Shown piece after piece: positions 6,257-16,000 of a stretch of 64,000 bases of DNA. The translations under genes and the position numbers were made by a program. The notes below the pieces were generated by a model that saw nothing but the letters and a program-made list of their open reading frames with translations, was not told the DNA's origin and made no database searches. Within the stretch, counting starts at the first letter, position 1, and each line of letters opens with the position of its first letter. Source of the DNA: Hyphomonadaceae bacterium UBA5336 (lineage in GTDB: Bacteria; Pseudomonadota; Alphaproteobacteria; Caulobacterales; Hyphomonadaceae); assembly GCA_002408125.1 (NCBI GenBank), contig DHQO01000042.1, positions 1 through 64,000 on the forward strand, in the 5' to 3' direction.

Positions 6257-7990
6257 ATGACCGACACTGGCAAGCGCCGCATTCTCATCACCTCAGCCCT
6301 GCCCTACATCAATGGGGTCAAGCATCTCGGCAACCTGGCCGGTTCCATGCTGCCGGCCGATGTCTATGCCCGCGTCACGCGCCTGATGGGCCATGAGGTG
6401 ATCTATATCTGCGCGACCGACGAGCACGGCACGCCGGCCGAGCTGGCCGCCCAGGCGGCCGGTATTTCGGTGAAGGAATATTGCGACGCCCAGCATGAGA
6501 TCCAGCGCAAGGCGGGCGAGCAATTCCTGCTCTCATACGACTTTTTCGGACGCTCGTCCGGCGAGAGCAATCATCGTCTGACGCAAGAGTTCGCCCAGGT
6601 CCTGGAGGCCAACGGGCTAATCGAGGAACGCACCTCGACGCAGGTCTATGATGTGGAAGCAGGCCGCTTCCTGCCCGACCGCTATGTCGAGGGCACCTGC
6701 CCCCATTGCGGATATGAGAAGGCGCGCGGGGACCAGTGTGACAATTGCGGGCGCCTGCTCGATCCGATCGACCTGATCGACCCCTATTCGGTGGTCTCGG
6801 GTTCGCACAATGTCGAGCCGCGTGAGACCCGCCACCTCTTTCTCCTGCAATCGAAGCTGGAAGACGATATCCGCAGCTGGGTTGAAGCCTCCGACCACTG
6901 GCCACAGCTGGCGCGTTCCATCGCCCTGAAATGGCTCGATGAGGGCCTACGCGACCGCTCGATCACGCGCGATCTTAGCTGGGGCGTGCCGGTGATCGGC
7001 GCGGACGGAAACCCCAGAGAAGGGTTTGAAAACAAGGTCTTCTATGTGTGGTTTGATGCGCCGATTGAATATATCGCCGCCACTCAGGACTGGGCAGAGG
7101 CCAAGGGCGAGCCCGAAGCCTGGCGGGCTTTCTGGGACACCTCCGCTGGTGCCAACGAGACCGAATATGTCGAGTTCATGGGCAAGGACAATGTCGCCTT
7201 CCACACGGTGAGCTTCCCGGCGACGCTGATCGGGTCGAAACAGCCCTGGAAGCTGGTCGACAAGCTGAAAGCCTTCAACTGGGTGACCTGGTATGGCGGG
7301 AAATTCTCCACCAGCCAGAATCGCGGCGTGTTCATGGACCAGGCGCTGGACCTCCTGCCAACTGACTATTGGCGCTGGTATCTGATCGCCAATGCGCCGG
7401 AAGGCTCGGATGCCGCCTTTACCTGGGAAGGCTTCCAGGCGGCGGTGAACTCCGACCTTGCCAATGTGCTGGGCAATTTCGTCAACCGGATCACGCGCTA
7501 CACCGCCTCGAAATTCGACGGACAGGTGCCGGCCGCCGGCACACCCGGCGAGGACGAGGCCTGGATCGCCGAGGAACTTGCCACGCGCCTGAAAGCGCTG
7601 AGCGAGCATTATGGGGCGATGGAGTTCCGCAAGGCAGCGGCCGAGACCCGCGCCATCTGGGCCGCCGGCAATGAATATCTTACCCGTGCCGAGCCCTGGG
7701 TGAAGTATAAGTCGGACGTGGATGCCGCAGCTGTCGGGGTGCGCACCGGCCTCAATCTCGCGGCCATTTTCGGTATCATTGCCCAGCCGATCATCCCGGC
7801 CACGGCGTCGCGAATCCTCGATGCTCTGGGGATTCCGGAAGGCAATCGCAACTGGCCCGACCATGAGGATGATGGCCTGCTCGATGCCCTGCCCCGCGGG
7901 CTTGCCATTACGCCGCCGGATGTCCTGTTCGTAAAGATCGAGGACAGCCAGGTCGCAGAATGGACCGAGCGTTTTGGTGGCGAGGCCTGA
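6257..7990 (+). CDS. metG: methionyl-tRNA synthetase
   Basis: Class I aminoacyl-tRNA synthetase charging tRNA-Met, cytosolic. The HIGH-region is LPYINGVKHLGNLAGS near the N-terminus. A zinc-binding knuckle insertion has CPHCGYEKARGDQCDNCG (four Cys). The catalytic core includes VFYVWFDAPIEYIAAT, and the KMSKS loop is represented by KFSTSQNRGVF. At 577 residues it ends after the anticodon-binding helical domain and lacks the C-terminal tRNA-binding (EMAP-like) domain of many MetG proteins. This is the four-cysteine type rather than the shorter zinc-less type. The ATG start follows an unremarkable leader. Confidence 0.97.
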   Translation: MTDTGKRRILITSALPYINGVKHLGNLAGSMLPADVYARVTRLMGHEVIYICATDEHGTPAELAAQAAGISVKEYCDAQHEIQRKAGEQFLLSYDFFGRSSGESNHRLTQEFAQVLEANGLIEERTSTQVYDVEAGRFLPDRYVEGTCPHCGYEKARGDQCDNCGRLLDPIDLIDPYSVVSGSHNVEPRETRHLFLLQSKLEDDIRSWVEASDHWPQLARSIALKWLDEGLRDRSITRDLSWGVPVIGADGNPREGFENKVFYVWFDAPIEYIAATQDWAEAKGEPEAWRAFWDTSAGANETEYVEFMGKDNVAFHTVSFPATLIGSKQPWKLVDKLKAFNWVTWYGGKFSTSQNRGVFMDQALDLLPTDYWRWYLIANAPEGSDAAFTWEGFQAAVNSDLANVLGNFVNRITRYTASKFDGQVPAAGTPGEDEAWIAEELATRLKALSEHYGAMEFRKAAAETRAIWAAGNEYLTRAEPWVKYKSDVDAAAVGVRTGLNLAAIFGIIAQPIIPATASRILDALGIPEGNRNWPDHEDDGLLDALPRGLAITPPDVLFVKIEDSQVAEWTERFGGEA

Positions 7991-8593
7991 TTGCCACTCC
8001 GGAATCGCGTTAATCCATTCTCGCGTATTCACGCGGTCTCCGCACGGGGCCTCTTCACCGGCAATCGCGGTATTCTGCACGATGCCGATACCCGCACACT
8101 GAAGAAACAGAGCTGGGCGACGGATGGCTGGGTGATCTGCGCGCTGGAATTCAAGGACTGGCAGGCCCCGATCATGGGCCACGGCCACTGGACCGAGCTG
8201 TTTTTCCTCGATGAAGCCGTCGCGCTCGCTGCCGGCCATCGCCCTTGCCACACCTGCAGGCGTGCGGCTGCCCGGGCGTTCCTGAACGCCGCCGGCTATT
8301 CGTCGGCCGCAGCGCTGCATGCTGCAATCAATGCCGAGATGAAGCCGCACCTGCGCGTCCATCGTCCAACGGTCCGCCAGCCCTGCACTCCGGCCGATCT
8401 GCCCGATGGGGCGTTCTTTGCTGTTGGCGAGACAGCCTGGCTGAAGCATCGGGGCGCGGCGCGCCGGTTCACCTGGGCAGGCTATGGCCCAGCCGAGCCC
8501 TTGCCTGAGGTCGCCCTTCGCCTCACGCCGGAGATTGCCTGCAAGGCACTCGCGAGTGGCTACGCCCCGCAACTGCATCCGAGCCTGACCTAG
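7991..8593 (+). CDS. conserved hypothetical protein with HRPC-x2-C motif
   Basis: The 200-residue protein begins with a TTG immediately after the metG stop codon, with GAGG five bases upstream, so it is probably translationally coupled. Typical elements are NRVNPFSRIHAVSARG, GNRGILHD, TELFFLDEAVALAAGHRPC and CHTCRR. The HRPCHTCRR stretch resembles the small metal- or alkyl-binding patch of Ada-type proteins, but there is no other Ada domain. I recognise it as a family of conserved hypothetical proteins in alphaproteobacteria; the function is unknown to me. Confidence 0.7.
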   Translation: MPLRNRVNPFSRIHAVSARGLFTGNRGILHDADTRTLKKQSWATDGWVICALEFKDWQAPIMGHGHWTELFFLDEAVALAAGHRPCHTCRRAAARAFLNAAGYSSAAALHAAINAEMKPHLRVHRPTVRQPCTPADLPDGAFFAVGETAWLKHRGAARRFTWAGYGPAEPLPEVALRLTPEIACKALASGYAPQLHPSLT

Positions 8594-8668
8594 ACATCAC
8601 GCGACTTGCTCCCCCTTCCGCTTGGGCTTACCACACCGTCAGGGCTTATTGGTGCAAGAGGCAGACAA

Positions 8669-9304
8669 ATGGGGCTCTCGCCGGAACATTTGGCATGGAT
8701 CGCCGCCGTGGTGATTGGATACCTCGCCGGGTCCATTCCGTTCGGCCTGGTGCTGACCCGCGCAGTGGGCATTGACCTCAGATCTGTTGGATCGGGTAAT
8801 ATTGGTGCAACCAATGTGCTGCGCACCGGCCGCAAGGATCTGGCGCTGGCTACCCTGCTGCTCGACAGCCTCAAGGCCGGGCTCGTGGCCCTCGGTTTCA
8901 GCCTGATCTTCGATTCCCATATCGGATTTGTCGCCGGCGCATCAGCCTTTATCGGGCATTGCTATCCGGTCTGGCTGAACTTCAAGGGCGGCAAGGGCGT
9001 GGCGACCTATGCCGGTCTCCTGATCTTTGTCAGCTGGCGAGGCCTGCTCTTCGCCGCACCGATCTGGCTCGCCCTGTTTGCCCTCACACGGATTTCCTCG
9101 CTTTCGGCGCTGATTGCTGCAGTGGCCGCCCCGATTGGGGCCTGGCTGATCGGCGAGGACCCGTTCATCGTGGCCGGGCTGGCGCTGCTCTCGGCCTTCG
9201 TCTTCTGGACCCACCGCAGCAATATCGCCCGCCTCCTGAAAGGTGAGGAACCCCGGTTCGGCGCCTCCAAGGCAAAAGACACCCCCGCCGACGGGGCTGC
9301 GTGA
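8669..9304 (+). CDS. plsY: glycerol-3-phosphate acyltransferase PlsY
   Basis: Inner-membrane enzyme that transfers the acyl group from acyl-phosphate to glycerol-3-phosphate, the first step of phospholipid synthesis. The 211-residue protein has about five membrane segments and the family motifs SIPFG near the N-terminus, GSGNIGATNVLRTGRK, and FKGGKGVAT. The ATG with AGAGG seven bases upstream was chosen; an in-frame upstream start would add 21 residues not seen in the family. Its stop overlaps the dprA start (GTGA), indicating coupling. Confidence 0.95.
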   Translation: MGLSPEHLAWIAAVVIGYLAGSIPFGLVLTRAVGIDLRSVGSGNIGATNVLRTGRKDLALATLLLDSLKAGLVALGFSLIFDSHIGFVAGASAFIGHCYPVWLNFKGGKGVATYAGLLIFVSWRGLLFAAPIWLALFALTRISSLSALIAAVAAPIGAWLIGEDPFIVAGLALLSAFVFWTHRSNIARLLKGEEPRFGASKAKDTPADGAA

Positions 9305-10416
9305 TCGCCCCGGCGGCAAGCCCCGAGGCCCGGCGCGACTGGGTTCGACTTGCGCGCACGCCGAGCATCGGCCCCGTTACATTCTTCCAGCTCATCACCC
9401 GATTCGGCTCGGCCACCGCCGCACTCGACGCCCTGCCCGATCTCGCCCGCAGCGCCGGGCGGAAACGCCCGCTGGCCGCGCCCGCTGAAAGCGAGATCGA
9501 CCGGGAGATCGCCGCCACCCAGCGCTTCGGCGCACAGATGCTGCTGGCCTGCGATCCGAACTATCCCGCCCTGCTCAAGGCCCTGTCGGCACCGCCCCCG
9601 GTGCTCACAGCGCTGGGCAAGGCAGAACTGCTCTCAAGGCCCACTGTCGCCATTGTCGGGGCGCGCAACGCCTCCGCCGCCGGCCGCAAGATCGCGCGCG
9701 ACATGGCCGGTGAGATCAGCCGCGCCGGCTATGTCACCGTCTCGGGACTTGCCCGCGGCATTGATGGCGAAGCCCATGCGGCCAGCCTGACCGGCGGCAC
9801 CGTGGCCGTGCTTGGCGGCGGGATCGACCATGTCTACCCGCCCCAGCATGACCGCCTCTATGCCGAGATCGAGGCCAAGGGTCTGATCCTGTCGGAGAGC
9901 CCGTTCGGCCACCGCGCCACGGCAAAGGATTTTCCCCGCCGCAACCGCCTTATCACTGGCTGCAGCCTGGGCGTCGTCGTGGTCGAGGCGACCGAGCGCT
10001 CAGGCTCCCTCATCTCCGCGCGCACGGCTGGCGAGCAGGGCCGCGAAGTGATGGCGGTTCCCGGCTCGCCGCTGGATCCACGAGCTGCCGGCACAAACCG
10101 ACTCTTGCGCGAAGGCGCAGCGCTGGTGCGTGATAGCCGGGATGTTCTCGAAATCCTGTCAGGACTTGCCCGGCACGATCTTGCCGCCCCGCCGCCACCT
10201 GTCTTTCAGGGCGAGGAGAGCGACGAGCCCCTCCCAGCCTCTCAAATCGACGCCGTGCGCGAGGCGCTAACGCCCTATCCCATGCCGATCGACGAGGTTG
10301 CCCGCGCCGCCGGAATCGGCGCCGCGCGCTGTGCAGCCATTCTGGTGGAACTGGAACTGGCAGGCGAGGCAGCGACCCTGCCCGGCGCCCTCGCAGTGCG
10401 CGTTATCGCGCCGTGA
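9301..10416 (+). CDS. dprA: DNA processing protein DprA
   Basis: DprA loads RecA onto incoming single-stranded DNA during natural transformation; the cytosolic Rossmann-fold protein binds ssDNA. The 371-residue product has an N-terminal SAM-like helical region (IGPVTFFQLITRFGS). The central Rossmann domain has VAIVGARNAS, GYVTVSGLARGIDGEAH, GGIDHVYPPQH, SESPFG and RNRLITG. A C-terminal winged-helix-like tail starts around PYPMPIDEVARAAGI. The GTG start overlaps the plsY stop by four bases. The plsY-dprA pairing is common, but topA does not follow here. Confidence 0.95.
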   Translation: MIAPAASPEARRDWVRLARTPSIGPVTFFQLITRFGSATAALDALPDLARSAGRKRPLAAPAESEIDREIAATQRFGAQMLLACDPNYPALLKALSAPPPVLTALGKAELLSRPTVAIVGARNASAAGRKIARDMAGEISRAGYVTVSGLARGIDGEAHAASLTGGTVAVLGGGIDHVYPPQHDRLYAEIEAKGLILSESPFGHRATAKDFPRRNRLITGCSLGVVVVEATERSGSLISARTAGEQGREVMAVPGSPLDPRAAGTNRLLREGAALVRDSRDVLEILSGLARHDLAAPPPPVFQGEESDEPLPASQIDAVREALTPYPMPIDEVARAAGIGAARCAAILVELELAGEAATLPGALAVRVIAP

Positions 10417-10561
10417 TGCAACACATCGAGATGAATATGCTGAAACAAGCTGTCTGTGACTGGACGCTTGGGAAGCAACTCACTAAGCGTGAGCTTCGGG
10501 CGAGTGAGGGGACCGGTCACCGAAGGTGTGCGGGTTTGTAGTGCAAAGGGTAACTTGCGCC

Positions 10562-12739
10562 ATGGCAGCAATGAAGAGTGTTTTCGCTGCGACTGCACTT
10601 GCCCTGACAGCCCCGTTTGCTCTTGCCCAGCCTGGCGCACCCATCGATGACAGCCAGCAGGTCGTCCTGATTGCAGACTCCCTGTTCGAGCACGAAGAAG
10701 ACAACACGGTCATTGCCGAGGGTAATGTCGAGGCAAGCTATCAGGGCCGCATCCTGAAGGCCGACCGGATCGTCTACAACCGCAATACAAACAAGGTGCG
10801 CGCCACAGGTAATGTCATCATCCTGGATGATGACGGCACCGAGCGCTTTGCCGATGAAGTCGAGGTCAGCTCGAACCTTTCCGATGGCTATGCAGTCGGC
10901 TTTTCGGTGCGCATGCCTAATGGCGGGCAGGCTGTGGCCAACAGCGCGATACGCCAGGAAGGCGGTATCAACGCGCTCGACCAGGTCATCTACACCTCCT
11001 GCGAGCTCTGCGACGAGAACGACACGCCGACCTGGGCGTTGCGCGCGCGACGCGCTGTTCTCGACGAAGAAGACCAGATGATTTCCTACCGCGACGCGGT
11101 GCTGGAAGTCGCCGGTATCCCGGTCTTCTACCTGCCCTATTTCGCCCACCCGGATCCGGGCTCGGATCGCCGTTCAGGCCTCCTTTTTCCCGATCTCGGT
11201 ATCTCCTCGAAAGTCGGCGCATTCTATCAGCAGCCCTATTACTGGGCGATATCGGACCATCAGGAACTCACCATCGCCCCGGCCATCTACGCCAAGGTGA
11301 ACCCACTCCTGGAGCTGGACTATTCCAAGCGCTTCTGGTCCGGACGCCTGAACGTCAACACCTCAGTGACAAACGAGTACGAGTTCGATGGCGACGGCGA
11401 GCCGGTCGAGGGCAGCGAGGAAAGTGTGCGCAGCCACATTTTCGCCGATGGCCTGTTTGCCCTGAACAGCACCTGGGACTGGGGCTTCGGCCTCGAACGC
11501 GCCAGCGACGATCTCTATCTGCGCCGCTACGATCTTGACGGTGAGGCCGAGCAGCGCGGCCTCTACACCGGCCGTCCCCGCCGCCTGTTGAGCCAGCTCT
11601 TCCTCGTCGGCCAGAGCGAGGACTTCTACAGCGAAACCGCCGTGCTCTCGGTCCAGGGCCTGCGCGCGAGCGATGACAATGACACCATCCCACTGGTGGC
11701 GCCCGTGGCACTGACGGAGCGCTCGTTCGATCTTGGCGCCTACGGCCGCACCACGGTCGCCGCTTCGGTGGCCTCGCTCACCCGCGATGTCGGCGACGAC
11801 AGCCAGCGTGTGTCGGTTGGCGCGGACTGGTCGCAGCGCAGCGTGTTGCCGGGCGGCTTCCTGCTGGAACCCTTCGCGGATGTACGTGCCGACTATTACG
11901 CCCTCGATGAAGAGGTCGCGGGCGAACCGGACGTCACGCGCGGGCTGGGCAGTGCAGGTGTGCGCCTGTCCTATCCACTGATCCGGCGCGGCGAGCAGGT
12001 CGACATCCTGCTCGAGCCGATTGCCATGGGTGCATGGGGGGTCTCGGGTGCGAACGACCATCCGATCCCGATTGAGGATTCAGAGTTCTTCGAAGTCGAC
12101 ACCTCGACGCTTTTCGCGTCCAACGGCGCGGCAGGATACGATCTTTATGAGGGCGATGGCCGGGCGGCGCTGGGCATCCGCGCCCAGGCCCGCTGGCGCA
12201 ATGGGGTGACCCTGTCGACGGAGGCGGGCCGCCGCTGGCGGTCTGAAACCGACCCGGCCTTCGAATCCTACACCAACCTGCAGGGAACCTCATCGGACTG
12301 GGTCGCGAACACGAAGATCGATCTCGGCAGGGCTCTCACAGTGCAGGCCAATATGCGCCTGGATGAGGAGACCTGGGATATCAACCGGATCGACGCGAAA
12401 GTCGAAACCAATATCTGGCGTTTCCGTGGCTCGGCCCAGTATTTCCAGCTCGCCGATACGCTGCGTCCCGATGGCGAGGGCGAGGAAGGTGCCCTTATGC
12501 GCGGTTCTTTCCGGCTGTCCGACAATTTCTCGGTCAGCTATTCCCAGCAGCGCGATATCCAGGGAGGCTTCAACACTGCGCGCGTGGTAGGCCTCAGCTA
12601 TTATGACGACTGCTCGGTCTTCTCCATCGGCTATGAACGCCGCGACAGCCGCGACCGTGATCTCGGCCCCTCCGAAAGCATCACCTTCCGCTTTACCCTG
12701 CGCACGCTGGGCGCGTTCGGATCCTCCGAGCTGGACTAG
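10562..12739 (+). CDS. lptD: LPS-assembly protein LptD
   Basis: Outer-membrane beta-barrel that inserts lipopolysaccharide into the outer leaflet together with LptE. The product of about 725 residues has a signal peptide (FAATALALTAPFALAQ), an N-terminal LptA/OstA-like beta-jellyroll (VIAEGNVEASYQGRILKADR; IVYNRNTNKVRATGNV), and a barrel region. Cysteines occur in the N-domain (SCELCDEN) and near the C-terminus (DDCSVFSIGYERR), as expected for the inter-domain disulfide. The start is ambiguous: ATG 10562 has AAAGGG 11 bases upstream, ATG 10571 gives a compact signal peptide, and GTG 10526 would be longer. lptF/lptG, often just upstream, are absent here. Confidence 0.95.
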   Translation: MAAMKSVFAATALALTAPFALAQPGAPIDDSQQVVLIADSLFEHEEDNTVIAEGNVEASYQGRILKADRIVYNRNTNKVRATGNVIILDDDGTERFADEVEVSSNLSDGYAVGFSVRMPNGGQAVANSAIRQEGGINALDQVIYTSCELCDENDTPTWALRARRAVLDEEDQMISYRDAVLEVAGIPVFYLPYFAHPDPGSDRRSGLLFPDLGISSKVGAFYQQPYYWAISDHQELTIAPAIYAKVNPLLELDYSKRFWSGRLNVNTSVTNEYEFDGDGEPVEGSEESVRSHIFADGLFALNSTWDWGFGLERASDDLYLRRYDLDGEAEQRGLYTGRPRRLLSQLFLVGQSEDFYSETAVLSVQGLRASDDNDTIPLVAPVALTERSFDLGAYGRTTVAASVASLTRDVGDDSQRVSVGADWSQRSVLPGGFLLEPFADVRADYYALDEEVAGEPDVTRGLGSAGVRLSYPLIRRGEQVDILLEPIAMGAWGVSGANDHPIPIEDSEFFEVDTSTLFASNGAAGYDLYEGDGRAALGIRAQARWRNGVTLSTEAGRRWRSETDPAFESYTNLQGTSSDWVANTKIDLGRALTVQANMRLDEETWDINRIDAKVETNIWRFRGSAQYFQLADTLRPDGEGEEGALMRGSFRLSDNFSVSYSQQRDIQGGFNTARVVGLSYYDDCSVFSIGYERRDSRDRDLGPSESITFRFTLRTLGAFGSSELD

Positions 12740-12863
12740 GAACGGCAATTGATATCATTGGTAAATTCACAGCGCCTCTGCGGCTGATCATTGCGCAAGA
12801 GGCCAAGGCCGGTATGGTCGCGTGAAACCCGTCCGGCGGATGCCGGCAGAGCGGAGATAGTGA

Positions 12864-14117
12864 ATGTTTGCGATGCGGTCTTTCCTGGCGGTTCTGGCGG
12901 GCCTTGCCATAGCGGTCACGGCGTTCGCGCAGACCCCGACACAATCGGCCGACGATGAAAGCCAGCGCCTGGAAGGCATCGCCGCCATCGTGAACGACTC
13001 CCCGATATCCTATTCCGATGTTCGCGAGCGCGCGCGCCTGTTGCTGCTCAGCCTCGGGGCACAGCCGACACAACAGGAAATCGCGCAGATCACCTCCCAG
13101 GCCCTGCAACAGCTGATCGACGAAAAGCTGCAACTCCAGGAAGCGGCCGAATGGGAAGTGGAAGTTTCCGATGAGGAGATCGCCCGCTCCATCGAGGACA
13201 TGGCGGCCCAGTCCGGCCTCAACCGCGAACAGCTCTTCCAGCAGCTTATGTCCGCCGGGATCAATCCGGCCAGCCTGCTGGAGCAAATGCGCGCCGAGAT
13301 CGCCTGGCGCCGCGTGATGCAAGGCGTCTACGGCTCGCGTATCCGCATCTCGGAAAACCAGATCAGCGAAGAACTCAACCAGCTGCGTACTTCGGCGGCC
13401 AAGACCCAGTATCTCCTGAGCGAGATCTTCCTCTATGCGCCCGATCCGCAAAGCCAGACCCAGGCGATGGAAGCGGCCCGCTCGATCCGCGCGCAGATTG
13501 TCCAGGGCGCGCCCTTCCAGGTCGCCGCTCAACGCCTCTCATCTGCGCCCACCGCCGCGACCGGCGGCGATATGGGCTGGGTGTCGCTGGAAGACATCGA
13601 TTCCAGCGTAGCCGGCGTGGTCGAGGCCCTACCCGGTCCGGGCGTCACCGAGCCGATCGCCGTGGCCGACGGGGTCTATCTGATCGCCGTGCGCTCCAAG
13701 CGGGAGCCACAGGAAGCCGTGGTCCAGGTCTCCCTCACACGCCTGCTGGCCCGTGACGGCGATGCCAATGCTCTGAACGAGGCGATCAGCAACATCGCCT
13801 CCTGCGAAGAGGTGGAAACCGTGGCGGCCGCCTCGGACAATCTCCAGGCTGCGCCGCTTGGCCGTGTGGCCCTGACGGAACTCGCCGATGACGCCGTGGC
13901 GCGCATCGAAGCCACCGAAGTCGGCCAGCCGACGGCCCCGTTCGAAGCAAGCAACGGTCTTGCAGTGATGTATGTCTGCGACCGCGCCGACAATGTCGAC
14001 AATCTGCCCTCGCCGATCCAGATCGAGAACCAGCTTTTCGGCCGCCAGCTCAACATGATCTCCGACCGCGAGCTGCGTAACCTGCGCCGCGAAGCAACAA
14101 TCATCCAGCGCGACTGA
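12864..14117 (+). CDS. surA: periplasmic chaperone/peptidyl-prolyl isomerase SurA
   Basis: SurA escorts outer-membrane proteins such as LptD across the periplasm. The 417-residue product has a signal peptide ending AVTAFAQ. The SurA N-domain begins at IAAIVNDSPISYSDVRERA with a long helical region. One parvulin-type domain (about residues 185-285, including TGGDMGWVSLEDI and GVYLIAVRSKRE) follows, then a C-terminal domain. The gene lies 124 bases after lptD and before pdxA, a conserved order. A GGAG lies eight bases before the ATG. Confidence 0.92.
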   Translation: MFAMRSFLAVLAGLAIAVTAFAQTPTQSADDESQRLEGIAAIVNDSPISYSDVRERARLLLLSLGAQPTQQEIAQITSQALQQLIDEKLQLQEAAEWEVEVSDEEIARSIEDMAAQSGLNREQLFQQLMSAGINPASLLEQMRAEIAWRRVMQGVYGSRIRISENQISEELNQLRTSAAKTQYLLSEIFLYAPDPQSQTQAMEAARSIRAQIVQGAPFQVAAQRLSSAPTAATGGDMGWVSLEDIDSSVAGVVEALPGPGVTEPIAVADGVYLIAVRSKREPQEAVVQVSLTRLLARDGDANALNEAISNIASCEEVETVAAASDNLQAAPLGRVALTELADDAVARIEATEVGQPTAPFEASNGLAVMYVCDRADNVDNLPSPIQIENQLFGRQLNMISDRELRNLRREATIIQRD

Positions 14118-14154
14118 TCGCCCGGCACTGGTCAATTGCCAGTCGCGGTGGCAC

Positions 14155-15168
14155 ATGGGCGCCATGACTGAGCACCTTTCCCTTGCGATGACTCTCGGCG
14201 ATCCGGCCGGGTGTGGCCCGCAGATCGCGGAAGCTGCCTGGGCGCTACGGACCGAGCACGGCCTTGCCCCCTTCTACCTCATCGCGCCGCCCGGGATGCT
14301 GCCCGGAAAAGTGCAGAGTCAGGCTATCACATCGCCGGAGCAGGCCACGGAGGTATTCGCCTCTGCCCTGCCCGTCTTTGAACAGCCCTTGGCGGTGCCC
14401 CGCCCTGCGCCGGGGGAACCGAACCCGGCCACGGCGCCGGCGATTACCGGATCGATCGAAACCGCCGTGGCCCATGTCATGGCCGGAAAGGCGCGCGCGG
14501 TCGTCACCAATCCCATCTCCAAAAAGCTGCTTTACGATACCGGCTTCCGCTTCCCGGGACACACCGAGTTCCTGGCCGAACTCGCGTCCCAGCCAGGCCA
14601 GTCCCCACCGCATCCGGTCATGATGCTGGTCGGCGGGGGCCTGCGCGTGGCGCTGGCGACGATCCACATGCCGCTTCGCGAGGCGGTCGATGCGCTAACC
14701 ATTCCGGGGCTCATGGAGATCGGCAGGATCGTGCATCAGGCAATGGTGGAGAATTTCAGGATCTCCCATCCCCGCCTCGCCTTCACAGGCCTGAACCCCC
14801 ATGCGGGCGAGAAGGGCACGCTCGGCCGGGAAGAGATTGAAATCATCAATCCAGCAGCCGAAGAGCTGCGCGGGATGGGGGTGGACATCACCTATGCCCG
14901 GCCGGCCGATACCGTCTTCGCTGAAGCGCTGGCCGGTAAATACGACGCCATCATCGCCATGACCCATGACCAGGGCCTCATCCCGGTCAAGACGCTCGAT
15001 ATCTGGGGCGGGGTCAACACCACGCTCGGCTTGCCCTTTGTACGCACCAGTCCTGACCACGGCACGGCCTATGATGCCGCGCGCGAGGGCACTGCCCGGC
15101 CTGACAGCCTGATCACCGCGCTCAAACTGGCCGATGACATGTCGCAACGGCGCACCCGCAATGGATGA
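14155..15168 (+). CDS. pdxA: 4-hydroxythreonine-4-phosphate dehydrogenase
   Basis: NAD(P)-dependent, metal-requiring enzyme of pyridoxal-5'-phosphate synthesis (DXP-dependent pathway). The 337-residue protein has the family motifs LAMTLGDPAGCGPQ, VVTNPISKKLL, FPGHTEFLAELA, GLNPHAGE and MTHDQGLIPVK. His residues in GHTEF and NPHAGE are expected metal ligands. The start could be ATG 14155 or ATG 14164; the difference is three residues. The 3' end overlaps rsmA by eight bases, so the two are coupled. Confidence 0.95.
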   Translation: MGAMTEHLSLAMTLGDPAGCGPQIAEAAWALRTEHGLAPFYLIAPPGMLPGKVQSQAITSPEQATEVFASALPVFEQPLAVPRPAPGEPNPATAPAITGSIETAVAHVMAGKARAVVTNPISKKLLYDTGFRFPGHTEFLAELASQPGQSPPHPVMMLVGGGLRVALATIHMPLREAVDALTIPGLMEIGRIVHQAMVENFRISHPRLAFTGLNPHAGEKGTLGREEIEIINPAAEELRGMGVDITYARPADTVFAEALAGKYDAIIAMTHDQGLIPVKTLDIWGGVNTTLGLPFVRTSPDHGTAYDAAREGTARPDSLITALKLADDMSQRRTRNG

Positions 15169-16000
15169 GACCCCGCCCCTCACTCAGGCACCGGCGCGCA
15201 AGGCGCTCGGCCAGCACTTCCTGTTCGATCCGGACATTCTCAGGCGCATGGCAATGGCGGCGGGCGATCCGGCCGGACGCGCCGTTATTGAGGTCGGCCC
15301 GGGACCGGGCGGACTGACCCGCGCCCTGCTTGAGGCAGGCGCCCAGCCGCTGATCGTGGTGGAAGCCGACCCCCGCTTCGCCGAAGCGCTGCGTACCTGG
15401 CCCGAGGCCGCATCAGGCCGACTGGTCGTGATCGAAGGCGATGCGCGCAAGGTGGATCTTGTCGCAGCGCTTGCCGAGGCCGACGCCGCGGTTCCGGCAA
15501 TGATCGTTGCCAACCTGCCCTATAATGTCGGCACGCCGCTCCTGGTCGACTGGCTGAAGGCCGCGGGCTGGCGGGGCGAGATGGCGCTGATGTTCCAGAA
15601 GGAAGTCGCCCAGCGGATCTGCGCCGCCCCAGGCGAAAGCCATTATGGCCGCCTTGCCGTACTCTCCCAGGCGGTCTGTGCCTGCCATATCGCCTTCACC
15701 CTGCCACCTGGCGCTTTCCGTCCGCCGCCCAAGGTCGACAGCGCGGTCGCCGTACTCCGTCCACTTGCACCTGAAGACCGGTTCGAGGATCTACAGACCC
15801 TGGAAACGGTCAGCGCGGCGGCTTTTGGGCAGAGGCGCAAGATGCTGCGCGCGGCGCTCAAATCGCTCGCCAAGCAGCGCGGGATCGCGGCCGAGGACTG
15901 GCTTGAGGCGGCAGGGATAGAACCGACGGCACGCGCCGAAACTGTGGACCAGGCCGGGTTTCGAAGGCTGGCGAAAGCGCTGGTCTCGCTAGGCGGCTGA
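15161..16000 (+). CDS. rsmA: 16S rRNA adenine dimethyltransferase RsmA (KsgA)
   Basis: SAM-dependent enzyme that dimethylates two adjacent adenines in helix 45 of 16S rRNA late in 30S assembly. The 279-residue product has ARKALGQHFLFDP, the SAM motif VIEVGPGPGGLTRALLEAG, the acidic ribose-binding VVEADPRF, and the catalytic NLPYNVGTPLL (NLPY). The ATG at 15161 overlaps the pdxA stop; upstream in-frame starts would lie deeper in pdxA. It converges with, and overlaps by 12 bases, the next minus-strand gene. Confidence 0.96.
   Translation: MDETPPLTQAPARKALGQHFLFDPDILRRMAMAAGDPAGRAVIEVGPGPGGLTRALLEAGAQPLIVVEADPRFAEALRTWPEAASGRLVVIEGDARKVDLVAALAEADAAVPAMIVANLPYNVGTPLLVDWLKAAGWRGEMALMFQKEVAQRICAAPGESHYGRLAVLSQAVCACHIAFTLPPGAFRPPPKVDSAVAVLRPLAPEDRFEDLQTLETVSAAAFGQRRKMLRAALKSLAKQRGIAAEDWLEAAGIEPTARAETVDQAGFRRLAKALVSLGG

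Noticed and set aside
6947..8578. Long minus-strand open frame opposite metG and the following gene
   Set aside because: It is an antisense shadow of GC-rich coding sequence; the plus-strand frames encode clear MetG and a conserved protein.
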